Below, piece by piece: positions 9,046 to 16,715 of a DNA stretch of 64,000 nucleotides. A program made the translations under genes and the position numbers. How positions within the stretch are numbered: the stretch's first letter is position 1; each line of letters opens with the position of its first letter. The stretch comes from Lachnospiraceae bacterium UBA7093 (GTDB taxonomy: Bacteria; Bacillota; Clostridia; Lachnospirales; Lachnospiraceae), in NCBI GenBank assembly GCA_002492465.1, contig DKYT01000021.1, forward strand, positions 6,041 to 70,040. The letters run 5' to 3'. The notes beneath the pieces were generated by a model. The model worked only from the letters and a program-made list of their open reading frames with translations. It was not told the origin of the DNA and searched no databases.

Positions 9046-10671
9046 TTACATCATACCGCCCATGCCCGGACCGCCTGCAGGCATTGCCGGTGCGTCTTCC
9101 TTGATATTTGCCACAACGGACTCTGTGGTAAGAAGCGTGGATGCAACGCTTGTAGCGTTTTGAAGCGCGCTTCTTGTAACCTTTGCAGGATCAAGGATAC
9201 CTGCGGATACCATGTCAACATACTCTTCCTTTAAGGCATCGAAGCCTACGCCCACCTTGGACTCGCTTACCTTGTTGATGATCACGCTGCCCTCAAGCCC
9301 TGCGTTTGCAACAATGTGGTACAAAGGAGCTTCCAGCGCCTTCAAAACGATCTGTGCGCCTGTCTTCTCATCGCCTTCCAGCTGATCCGCCATTTTCACA
9401 ACTTCTTTTGCCGCATGGATATAAGCGGAACCGCCGCCACAGATAATGCCTTCTTCAACTGCCGCCCTGGTTGCTGCAAGAGCGTCCTCAAGACGCAGCT
9501 TTGCTTCCTTCATCTCTGTCTCGGTCGCTGCTCCTACACGGATAACAGCTACGCCGCCTGCAAGCTTTGCAAGTCTTTCCTGTAATTTTTCCTTATCGAA
9601 ATCAGAGGTGGTCTCTTCGATCTGCCCCTTGATCTGGTTGATTCTTGCTGCAATTGCCGCCTTGTCGCCTTCGCCATCCACAATAACGGTGTTTTCCTTC
9701 TGAACCTTAACGGATTTTGCACGTCCCAGCTGATCCATTGTGGTTTCCTTTAAGTCAAGCCCAAGCTCCTCGCTGATTACCTGACCGCCTGTAAGGATGG
9801 CAATATCCTCCAGCATTGCTTTTCTTCTGTCGCCGTAGCCGGGCGCTTTAACGGCAACTACATTGAAGGTTCCGCGCAGTTTGTTGACAATCAGAGTGGT
9901 GAGCGCTTCGCCCTCTACATCCTCGGCAATGATTAACAGCTTTGCGCTGGATTGTACCACCTGCTCTAACAGAGGCAGAATCTCCTGAATGTTGGAAATC
10001 TTCTTATCTGTAATTAAAATATAAGGATTCTCAAGAACCGCTTCCATCTTATCCATGTCGGTAGCCATATATGCGGAAATGTATCCTCTGTCAAACTGCA
10101 TACCTTCCACCAGATCCAGCTCTGTCTGCATGGTCTTGCTTTCCTCAATGGTGATGACGCCGTCTCCGGAAACCTTTTCCATTGCGTCTGCTACCAGCTT
10201 TCCTACCTCATCGTCTCCGGCTGAGATTGCCGCAACTCTTGCAATATGCTCCTTGCCGTTTACCTTGGAGCTCATCTTTGCGATAGCGTCAACAGCAACA
10301 TCGGTAGCCTTCTTCATACCCTTTCTTAAAATGATGGGGTTTGCGCCTGCCGCAAGGTTCTTCATTCCTGCGTTTACCATTGCCTGTGCAAGAACGGTAG
10401 CGGTAGTGGTTCCGTCGCCTGCCACATCGTTTGTCTTGGTTGCAACTTCCTTAACCAGCTGCGCTCCCATGTTTTCAAAAGCATCTTCCAGTTCAATCTC
10501 CTTGGCGATGGTAACGCCGTCGTTTGTAATAAGGGGCGCGCCATAGGATTTGTCAAGCACCACATTTCTTCCCTTAGGTCCTAAGGTTACTCTCACTGTA
10601 TCCGCCAGCTGATTTACACCTGATTCAAGCGCCGCACGAGCCTCTGCTCCGTATTTGATTTCTTTTGCCAT
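9046..10671 (-). CDS. groL: Chaperonin GroEL (HSP60)
   Basis: A complete 541-residue GroEL. It begins MAKEIKYGAEARAALESG, contains 'TVRVTLGPKGRNVVLDKSYG' and the ATP-binding 'AGDGTTTATVLAQ', and ends in the flexible Gly/Met tail (GGPGMGGMM). It assembles as a double ring that folds cytosolic proteins in an ATP- and GroES-dependent cycle. It is the second gene of the groES-groEL operon, with an AGGAGG site before the ATG, and should be induced by heat through the CIRCE element upstream of groES. Confidence 0.98.
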   Translation of the reverse strand: MAKEIKYGAEARAALESGVNQLADTVRVTLGPKGRNVVLDKSYGAPLITNDGVTIAKEIELEDAFENMGAQLVKEVATKTNDVAGDGTTTATVLAQAMVNAGMKNLAAGANPIILRKGMKKATDVAVDAIAKMSSKVNGKEHIARVAAISAGDDEVGKLVADAMEKVSGDGVITIEESKTMQTELDLVEGMQFDRGYISAYMATDMDKMEAVLENPYILITDKKISNIQEILPLLEQVVQSSAKLLIIAEDVEGEALTTLIVNKLRGTFNVVAVKAPGYGDRRKAMLEDIAILTGGQVISEELGLDLKETTMDQLGRAKSVKVQKENTVIVDGEGDKAAIAARINQIKGQIEETTSDFDKEKLQERLAKLAGGVAVIRVGAATETEMKEAKLRLEDALAATRAAVEEGIICGGGSAYIHAAKEVVKMADQLEGDEKTGAQIVLKALEAPLYHIVANAGLEGSVIINKVSESKVGVGFDALKEEYVDMVSAGILDPAKVTRSALQNATSVASTLLTTESVVANIKEDAPAMPAGGPGMGGMM

Positions 10672-10732
10672 TGTTTTTGCCTCCTAATTTTCATGAATTC
10701 TGATTGCTGTGAATTTTTTACTGTAAATGCAT

Positions 10733-11017
10733 TTACATGATTACTGCTAAAATATCGCTCTGCTTTACGATGATATATTCTTCCTCTTCCACCTTAACGT
10801 CTGTGCCTGCATATTTGGAGTAAATCACCTGATCGCCTACCTTTACTTCCATCTTGATCTCCTTGCCGTCTACCACGCCGCCGGGACCTACTGCAACCAC
10901 CTCCGCCTGCTGGGGTTTCTCTTTATTTTGTCCGGGTAAAACGATACCTGACTTGGTGGTTTCTTCTGCTACTAACTGCTTTAATACAACTCTGTCTGCT
11001 AATGGTACTAACTTCAT
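10733..11017 (-). CDS. groS: Co-chaperonin GroES (HSP10)
   Basis: A 94-residue GroES beginning MKLVPLADRVVLKQ and ending 'YIIVKQSDILAVIM'. It contains the mobile loop region 'EETTKSGIVLPG' that contacts GroEL and the roof region 'GPGGVVDGKEI'. It caps the GroEL ring. The start at 11017 is set by an AAAGGAGG site eight bases upstream; a longer in-frame reading would run through the CIRCE operator and is not credible. groEL follows 61 bases later. Confidence 0.97.
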   Translation of the reverse strand: MKLVPLADRVVLKQLVAEETTKSGIVLPGQNKEKPQQAEVVAVGPGGVVDGKEIKMEVKVGDQVIYSKYAGTDVKVEEEEYIIVKQSDILAVIM

Positions 11018-11064
11018 TTCAACTGCCTCCTTTATTTGGTTGTGCACTTTTACTTTTCTGTCTG

Positions 11065-11091
11065 TTAGCACTCTTTTGCTTTGAGTGCTAA
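11065..11091. promoter_or_regulatory. CIRCE operator (HrcA binding site)
   Basis: A perfect inverted repeat TTAGCACTC-N9-GAGTGCTAA, the canonical CIRCE sequence, lies 48 bases upstream of the groES start, just downstream of the predicted promoter. HrcA is expected to repress groESL here; hrcA itself is not in the window. Confidence 0.97.
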
Positions 11092-11103
11092 TCGCTAGAA
11101 CTT

Positions 11104-11132
11104 ATATTAATTTTATATGCTTTCCTTTGCAA
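11104..11132 (-). promoter_or_regulatory. groESL sigma-A promoter
   Basis: On the minus strand TTGCAA (-35, 11127-11132) and TAATAT (-10, 11104-11109) are separated by 17 bases. Initiation would fall near 11097, so the CIRCE element begins just after the start of the transcript, its usual position. Confidence 0.7.
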
Positions 11133-11316
11133 GCGGTATTACAAGTTCATTTTCTCATCTTTTCTCCCTATATCTTATTTTTACTCTTTTTTTCTCTTAT
11201 TATCTCATTTTTTCTTTTATCGGTTGATTTAATAAATAGTTTAGAATTATAAAGAGCATGCCTACCCATATGCAAGCACACTCTTTCTCTTTTGATGATA
11301 CATTATATTAAGAAAC

Positions 11317-12243
11317 CTAAATTCCCTTTTCCAGTCTTTCTCTGTAGCCCGGGGTATTTTTCACCTCAAACTTGTTGTTAAACATCTCGTATTCCGCATC
11401 CGACAGACAGTCTTCCAGGGTTTCCTCAATGTTCGTTTTCTGCACGATACCCACCGCCACAGAAGGCGCCAGAATTTTATCCTCATAGGAATTACATCTC
11501 TCCTGCAGCCGCTCCCGGAAGGCTTCCGCCTCCCCCTCCTCCGCCATGGGGATTAAAACGCCGAACACATCGCCGTCAATTCTGCCAATGATAAAATAAG
11601 GCTTTGCCTCCTCTTTCAAAATGTCCGCCACAATCCGAATCAGTCTGTCGCTCTCCTCATCCCCAAAATGATCGTTTACAAACTTCCAGTCGTTGATATT
11701 CACATTGATCACTGCCACCGGCACCACTTCGGACCGGTCAATGACCTTCATTCTGTTTTCAAAATAGATCTTGTTGCAGACACCTGTGAGAATATCCTCC
11801 CGCTCGTCCTGGGTAATCTTATGGGTCTTATCCTCAAGCTGCTTTTCCAGCTCCTCCAGGTAAATACTTCCCTCCCGGTGCAGATATACTTCCTCTCCCA
11901 GTTTAGCAAGAAGCGTTACCGTTCCATCCACCATTTCATTGATGAGCCTCTGATCCCTGCTCTTGGAAATCTCCTTTATGTAGAGATGCCCTATGGTGCG
12001 GTTTTGAACCCGAAGCTTTCTTCCGGGATCCTTTTCCACCTGCGGGTGAACCCCCAAAAAGCTGTCTCCGATCACAATCTCCTTTTCCCCTTTGCGGTCG
12101 GTTAAAAGTACGTTGATCTCCAACATCTCCGCAAGATTCATCAAGTACTTTTTAATCACCTCCATATCATAAAGATTGGACAGTGAATAATTTCGGATGT
12201 TATCCTTGATTCGTTTCTCGTAAGGTATTTCTCCGTACCCCAT
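11317..12243 (-). CDS. Degenerate GGDEF-domain protein
   Basis: A 308-residue cytosolic protein. Residues 1-130 form a sensor-like region without a clear family; a short coiled segment ('LEELEKQLEDKTHKI') leads into a GGDEF domain that begins 'EDILTGVCNKIYFE'. The active-site loop reads GRIDGDVF where an active diguanylate cyclase has GGDEF or GGEEF: the first Gly is Asp and the catalytic Glu is Val. An RxxD product-inhibition site is not seen. I infer a receptor or structural role rather than cyclic-di-GMP synthesis. The start has a GGGGAGAGG site. It lies downstream of the GH25 lysozyme and unknown protein genes on the same strand. Confidence 0.8.
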   Translation of the reverse strand: MGYGEIPYEKRIKDNIRNYSLSNLYDMEVIKKYLMNLAEMLEINVLLTDRKGEKEIVIGDSFLGVHPQVEKDPGRKLRVQNRTIGHLYIKEISKSRDQRLINEMVDGTVTLLAKLGEEVYLHREGSIYLEELEKQLEDKTHKITQDEREDILTGVCNKIYFENRMKVIDRSEVVPVAVINVNINDWKFVNDHFGDEESDRLIRIVADILKEEAKPYFIIGRIDGDVFGVLIPMAEEGEAEAFRERLQERCNSYEDKILAPSVAVGIVQKTNIEETLEDCLSDAEYEMFNNKFEVKNTPGYRERLEKGI

Positions 12244-12328
12244 AGCAGCCTCTCCCCAAGTTTCCTATACTTTTCAGTCAAAATCCGCCTTCTCCAACAG
12301 ATTATGCCTACGTTTAAGTATACCTGTT

Positions 12329-13042
12329 TCAATCAAGTTTATCAAGCTTTTGTTCCGTTCTGTTTTTCTGGTAAGTAAGGTTCTCGTTTAAGCGGCAGTA
12401 TTCTCCCTTTTTGCTGTAAGAATCCATTAAGTGGGTGTCCTCCATGGCGGTGGTCAGCAGGTCATTTTTTTGTTTCCTTGTACCGTTTCCCGGTTTTTGG
12501 GGATATTGCTCCCCTGCCTCCTTCTTCCCTGTGAAACGTCCCTTGGGGTCCGACAAGGTTTCAAAGGCATCCTTATCCCTGCCAAATCGCTTCAGTGCGG
12601 CTTTTATGCCCGTTTTTATCTTTCCTCTTACGTACTCCCACTTATTGATGATTCGGGCAGGAAGCCCCTGCCGTATCAGGGATGAAACCCCTGCCGTATT
12701 CTCCTGTATGCCGGACATTTGAGAGGGATTTTGAAGGGATGAGATCTTTGCAGCTTCCTCTTTTCCCTCATCTCCCATTGCCTCCCATATTCCTTTGATT
12801 CTTCCAAGCCCTCTTTTCAGTCCGCCCGCTTTCCTTTCTCCCTCAAAGCCAGATAAGGAAAGCTCTTCCTGATCCTTTTTTTGCTCCTGGGATAGGGACT
12901 CCAGGGCATCTCCTCTCATTCCGCCGGCAGCCCCTGTCTGTCTGTGGTGTTCCTCCTCGTGAAGACACTTGGTAAAGTGATGGGTATGAGGATTTTGATA
13001 TCCTGCGTCAGAAAAAGAATGATAATTATTTTGTATCTGCAT
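12329..13042 (-). CDS. Hypothetical hydrophilic protein
   Basis: I do not recognise this 237-residue protein. It has no signal peptide or membrane segment; it is rich in Lys, Glu, Gln and Gly and begins MQIQNNYHSFSDAGYQNP with several histidines (HTHHF, EEEHHR). Much of it looks unstructured or helical. It starts 15 bases after the stop of the GH25 lysozyme gene behind a strong AGGAGG site, so it is probably co-transcribed with the lysozyme, and it precedes the GGDEF gene by 85 bases. The good ribosome site and the codon pattern support it being a real gene. Confidence 0.65.
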   Translation of the reverse strand: MQIQNNYHSFSDAGYQNPHTHHFTKCLHEEEHHRQTGAAGGMRGDALESLSQEQKKDQEELSLSGFEGERKAGGLKRGLGRIKGIWEAMGDEGKEEAAKISSLQNPSQMSGIQENTAGVSSLIRQGLPARIINKWEYVRGKIKTGIKAALKRFGRDKDAFETLSDPKGRFTGKKEAGEQYPQKPGNGTRKQKNDLLTTAMEDTHLMDSYSKKGEYCRLNENLTYQKNRTEQKLDKLD

Positions 13043-13057
13043 AACCCCTCCTGCGTA

Positions 13058-14602
13058 TTACTCCACTGTGGTCAGATAGCTGCTGACCGCATACACCGTC
13101 TGCCCGTTAAAGTCAAGCTGGGACCAGCCGTTATCTCCTATCGCCGTCCTGGTAAGGATCTCCCCGTTGTGAAGCAGCCCTACCACCGTATCCGGGCTTG
13201 CCGTGCTGGGTTCCGTCCTTAAATTGGTTTCCATCTTTGCCGTCACCTGCTCGTTTACAGGCGTGTAAACAGGTCCCTGAGGCGGCGCCTGCTGCCCCGT
13301 ATCCTCCATATTCGTTGTAAGGTAACTGGTAACTGCATATAAGGTCTGCCCGTTATAAATCACTCGGGACCAGCCGTTGTGCCCGATTCCCGTTCTTGTC
13401 GCCGTATCTCCGTGAACCAGCTTTCCTACAATAGAAGCATCGTTTAAGGTACTGGGCTCTGTACGCAGATTTGTCTCCTGCTTTGCCGTCACCGTCTCAT
13501 TAACTTCCGTAAAAATAATGCCAACCTCCGGATTTGCCTCCACTACCTCCGCCGGTGTCTCATCCTTTGGCGCCGCCTCCTTTTCATAGCCGAAATACGC
13601 AATGTTAATATCTGTTTTCCTGGATATTCCCTCTACCGTTCCCTGACTGGTATATTGCCACATAGCATGGCTTCCCGTATAGTCGGAGGCGGCAGTCTGA
13701 GGATAAGGCTGTGCCGGGTACTGCGCCACCCATATTTTGTACTTGCTTGAAAGAGTCTGGGTATCCCACTGGGCGCTGCCCTCAAGCTCTCCCTTTGCGG
13801 CATAAAACATGGGCGTGTATCCCGCCGCCCCAATCTCGTCCAGGAAAGCGCAGGCAAGCGTCGTCCTTGCGGCGGCATCCAACCCGTACTGCCTGCTGTC
13901 GGGGGACGCAAAATCTTCGCAGTTATATGCCACCGGATAGGTGATTCTGTATTTCGCAATAATGTCTCTGGTGAATGCAGCCTCCGCCTTTGCCTCTTCC
14001 ACAGTCACAGCAGAAGAAAAGAAATATGCGCCCAGCTTAATCCCCGCTGCCTGTGCTTCCTGCATATTATACCTTGCCGTAGGATCCTCAAAGATCTCTC
14101 CTGTGGACTTTGCCCTGTATCCCACGCGAATCATGGCAAAATCCACTCCCGCTTCCTTCACCTTTCCCCAGTCAATGGTTCCCTGATATTTAGACACGTC
14201 GATTCCTCTGGTGACGGTATTACCAACGGATCCATCCTCCTGAGCCTGGGCGGACAGGTTTACTTCCGCCCCCTTTTCTTCCGTTCCCGATATACCTGGA
14301 TTCTGCGGATCCTCCGCATCATCCAGTGCCCCTACCAAAACCTCGCCTGCATCCTCACTGGGTGCCGTCGGTGTGGGAGAAGGCGTCTGTTCCTCCCTCA
14401 GCGCCTCTTCCTGCTCCTCCGCTATGTCTTTCTCTTCCTCTTCCAGAGGAATTGCCTCCGGCAGGTGCATCTGCGCCTCCGCCGCTTCCCGCGCTTTTCT
14501 GCCATTTTGATAGGATACGACAAAAACCGCAATAATGGCAGCCAGAATTCCTACGCCTGCCGCCGCCAAAAGTATCATATATTTTTTCATGTTTCTATCC
14601 AT
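13058..14602 (-). CDS. Membrane-anchored GH25 lysozyme with two SH3b repeats
   Basis: A 514-residue cell-wall hydrolase. A single N-terminal membrane segment (about residues 8-30) is followed by a Glu/Pro-rich spacer (to about 125), a glycoside hydrolase family 25 domain ('RGIDVSKYQGTIDWGKVKEAG', 'DFAMIRVGYR', 'YNCED', 'WQYTSQG'; about 135-345) and two SH3b repeats, each with 'NLRTEPST...GWS...GQT.YAV.SYLTT'. GH25 enzymes are muramidases using an Asp/Glu pair; SH3b modules bind wall. It heads a minus-strand group with the unknown protein gene and diverges from the kdpDE-like operon. Confidence 0.9.
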   Translation of the reverse strand: MDRNMKKYMILLAAAGVGILAAIIAVFVVSYQNGRKAREAAEAQMHLPEAIPLEEEEKDIAEEQEEALREEQTPSPTPTAPSEDAGEVLVGALDDAEDPQNPGISGTEEKGAEVNLSAQAQEDGSVGNTVTRGIDVSKYQGTIDWGKVKEAGVDFAMIRVGYRAKSTGEIFEDPTARYNMQEAQAAGIKLGAYFFSSAVTVEEAKAEAAFTRDIIAKYRITYPVAYNCEDFASPDSRQYGLDAAARTTLACAFLDEIGAAGYTPMFYAAKGELEGSAQWDTQTLSSKYKIWVAQYPAQPYPQTAASDYTGSHAMWQYTSQGTVEGISRKTDINIAYFGYEKEAAPKDETPAEVVEANPEVGIIFTEVNETVTAKQETNLRTEPSTLNDASIVGKLVHGDTATRTGIGHNGWSRVIYNGQTLYAVTSYLTTNMEDTGQQAPPQGPVYTPVNEQVTAKMETNLRTEPSTASPDTVVGLLHNGEILTRTAIGDNGWSQLDFNGQTVYAVSSYLTTVE

Positions 14603-14651
14603 ATTTTCATTTCCGATCTTTTATTTTCCGCCTGTCTGCGAAATTATCTTC

Positions 14652-14697
14652 ATTATAAAACAAATTTCACTTAATTACTATGGATTTTTATATCCAT
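14652..14697 (-). promoter_or_regulatory. Likely GH25 lysozyme promoter with adjacent inverted repeat
   Basis: On the minus strand a TATAAT (14652-14657) lies 50 bases upstream of the lysozyme start, with only a poor -35. Immediately upstream is the inverted repeat ATGGAT-N6-ATCCAT (14680-14697), placed between the divergent promoters; it could be an operator. The remaining bases to the next promoter show nothing else. Confidence 0.4.
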
Positions 14698-14739
14698 GAA
14701 TCTTAACGCTATTTTAACGGAAAATAAAGGGTGAAAGAA

Positions 14740-14768
14740 TTGCCCTGATTTTGGGGAAACGGTATAAT
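14740..14768 (+). promoter_or_regulatory. Promoter of the kdpDE-like operon
   Basis: TTGCCC (14740-14745) and a perfect TATAAT (14763-14768) are 17 bases apart. The implied start near 14775 lies 18 bases before the ATG at 14793, which rules out a longer reading of the kinase gene. Confidence 0.75.
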
Positions 14769-14792
14769 CAGTTAGGGAAAGGAATGGATCTT

Positions 14793-15902
14793 ATGACTCG
14801 AACTTTTTTGAAGCAAAAAATAACGTCGGCTTATCGTAAAAGAACGCCTTTGAAAGACGCCCTGCTTACCGCTTTGATTCTTACCGCCGCTACCGCTATT
14901 TCATTCTGGTTTTTCGGCATGGTTCCCGAGAACCCGGCAAATATTGCGTTGGTATATATTACCGCCCTTGTGTTGACTGCGCGCTTTACAAACGGTTATC
15001 TTTACGGTATTGCCGCTTCCCTGGCAAGCGTCGTGGCGATCAATTACCTGTTTACCTACCCCTATTTCCACGTGAATTTTACCCTCACAGGATATCCGGT
15101 AACATTCGTTTTTACCCTGATTATCTCTCTTATGGTGAGCACTATGACCACCCGGATCAAGGAACAGGCGGACGCCATCGTAGAAAGAGAAAAACTCCTG
15201 ATGGATGCGGAAAAGGAAAAAATGCGGGCAAATCTTTTGCGCTCCGTTTCCCATGACCTGCGCACGCCTCTGACCGGTATTATCGGAAACAGCTCCGCCT
15301 ACATCGACAACTCCGATTCTCTCTCTGAAGAGGAAAAGCTGAACCTGGTAGAACTGATCCGGGAAGATTCCAACTGGCTTTTGAATATGGTGGAAAATCT
15401 TCTGTCCGTTACCCGGATCAGCCAAAATTCCATGAAAATTGCCACTTCCATGGAATCTGTGGAGGAGGTGGTGGCGGAAGCCGTTTTTCGTTTTCATAAA
15501 AGGCTCCCTGACTTTCCCGTCAAGGTACAGGTTCCCGAAGATTTCCTAATGATTCCCATGGACGCCATGCTGATCGAACAGGTTATCATCAACCTTCTGG
15601 AAAATGCCGTTATCCACTCAGGCAGCCAGCTTCCTGTGGAGCTGACCGTTACCTGTACCCCAAAAGAAGTTTCCTTTTGCGTCAGAGACTACGGTGTGGG
15701 TATTGCTCCCCACAAAATCGATACCATATTTGACGGTTCCTGCTATACCCCGGAAAGCAGCTCCGATGGGCACAGAGGAATGGGAATCGGACTTTCCATC
15801 TGCAAAACCATCATTGCCGCTCATAACGGCGCTATTTCCGCCAGCAACCATACAAAAGGCTGCCAGTTTATCTTTACACTTCCAAGGGAGGAATCCATAT
15901 GA
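14793..15902 (+). CDS. KdpD-type sensor histidine kinase lacking the KdpD/Usp input domains
   Basis: A 369-residue membrane kinase. Residues about 30-115 hold the four-helix DUF4118 membrane region of KdpD ('YITALVLTARFTNGYLYG', 'NYLFTYPYFHVNFTLTGYPVTF'). A coiled linker leads to HisKA with 'SVSHDLRTPLTGIIG' (phospho-acceptor His) and the HATPase with the N box 'NLLENAVIHSG', G1 'DYGVGIA' and G2 'GMGIGLSICK'. The KdpD N-terminal and universal-stress domains are missing, as in many short Firmicute homologues. The start is set by AAAGGA nine bases upstream and by the promoter. The stop overlaps the regulator start by four bases (ATGA). No kdpFABC genes are nearby. Confidence 0.88.
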   Translation: MTRTFLKQKITSAYRKRTPLKDALLTALILTAATAISFWFFGMVPENPANIALVYITALVLTARFTNGYLYGIAASLASVVAINYLFTYPYFHVNFTLTGYPVTFVFTLIISLMVSTMTTRIKEQADAIVEREKLLMDAEKEKMRANLLRSVSHDLRTPLTGIIGNSSAYIDNSDSLSEEEKLNLVELIREDSNWLLNMVENLLSVTRISQNSMKIATSMESVEEVVAEAVFRFHKRLPDFPVKVQVPEDFLMIPMDAMLIEQVIINLLENAVIHSGSQLPVELTVTCTPKEVSFCVRDYGVGIAPHKIDTIFDGSCYTPESSSDGHRGMGIGLSICKTIIAAHNGAISASNHTKGCQFIFTLPREESI

Positions 15903-16618
15903 AATCAAACGCCCTTTCACAAAACACCATCTTACTGATTGAAGACGAGGAAAATATTCGCTCCTTCATTGCCACCACCCTGAAAAATCAGGGGTATAAG
16001 ATCACCTGCGCCTCCGCCGGCGAGGAAGGGCTGCACCTTGCCGCATCCCTTTGTCCCGATCTGATTCTTTTGGATTTGGGACTTCCCGATCTGGACGGAT
16101 TGGATGTGATCAAACGCCTTCGGGAATGGACTGCCGTTCCTGTAATCGTTATTTCCGCCCGCACCAATGAACACGAAAAAGCGCGGGCGCTGGACTGCGG
16201 CGGAGACGATTACATCACCAAGCCCTTTGGCACGGTGGAGCTTCTGGCACGGATCCGCACCTCCCTGCGCCACAGCAGACAGATGCAGGATCTCTCTTCC
16301 ATCCATCAGAAGCCTTACCACTACAAAAATCTGACTGTCAACTTTGAAGACCATGCCGTAACCCTTAATGGGAATCTCATCCACCTGACCCAGATCGAAT
16401 ACAAGCTGTTGACCCTTCTTGCCAGAAATTCCGGCAAGGTTCTTACTTATACCTTCCTTATGGAAAAAATATGGGGTCCCTACACTGACAGCAACAACCA
16501 AATCCTCAGGGTAAATATGGCAAATATCCGCAGAAAAATCGAGGAAAATCCGGCTGCTCCGGAATATGTGTTTACGGAAATCGGGATCGGTTACCGAATG
16601 GCGGAAGGAGACATTTAA
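15899..16618 (+). CDS. KdpE-type OmpR-family response regulator
   Basis: A 239-residue two-domain regulator. The receiver domain has the acidic pair 'IEDEEN', the phospho-acceptor in 'LILLDLGLPDLDG', the Thr/Ser switch region 'VIVISART' and Lys in 'DYITKPF'. A linker leads to an OmpR winged helix ending 'NIRRKIEENPAAPEYVFTEIGIGYRM'. It is translationally coupled to the kinase (four-base overlap). Its likely target could be the symporter gene just downstream, but that gene has a near-consensus promoter of its own; this link is inference. Confidence 0.92.
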   Translation: MKSNALSQNTILLIEDEENIRSFIATTLKNQGYKITCASAGEEGLHLAASLCPDLILLDLGLPDLDGLDVIKRLREWTAVPVIVISARTNEHEKARALDCGGDDYITKPFGTVELLARIRTSLRHSRQMQDLSSIHQKPYHYKNLTVNFEDHAVTLNGNLIHLTQIEYKLLTLLARNSGKVLTYTFLMEKIWGPYTDSNNQILRVNMANIRRKIEENPAAPEYVFTEIGIGYRMAEGDI

Positions 16619-16646
16619 GATTACAGTTTGCCCTCCCATCCTCCGG

Positions 16647-16676
16647 TTGACATTCTCACGGTTTTATCTTTATAAT
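16647..16676 (+). promoter_or_regulatory. Strong sigma-A promoter of the symporter gene
   Basis: Perfect TTGACA (16647-16652) and TATAAT (16671-16676) hexamers are 18 bases apart, 40 bases before the start codon of the sodium symporter. Confidence 0.85.
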
Positions 16677-16715
16677 GAAGCTATTGTGAAAATCGAAATT
16701 TAAGGGAGAAAACAA

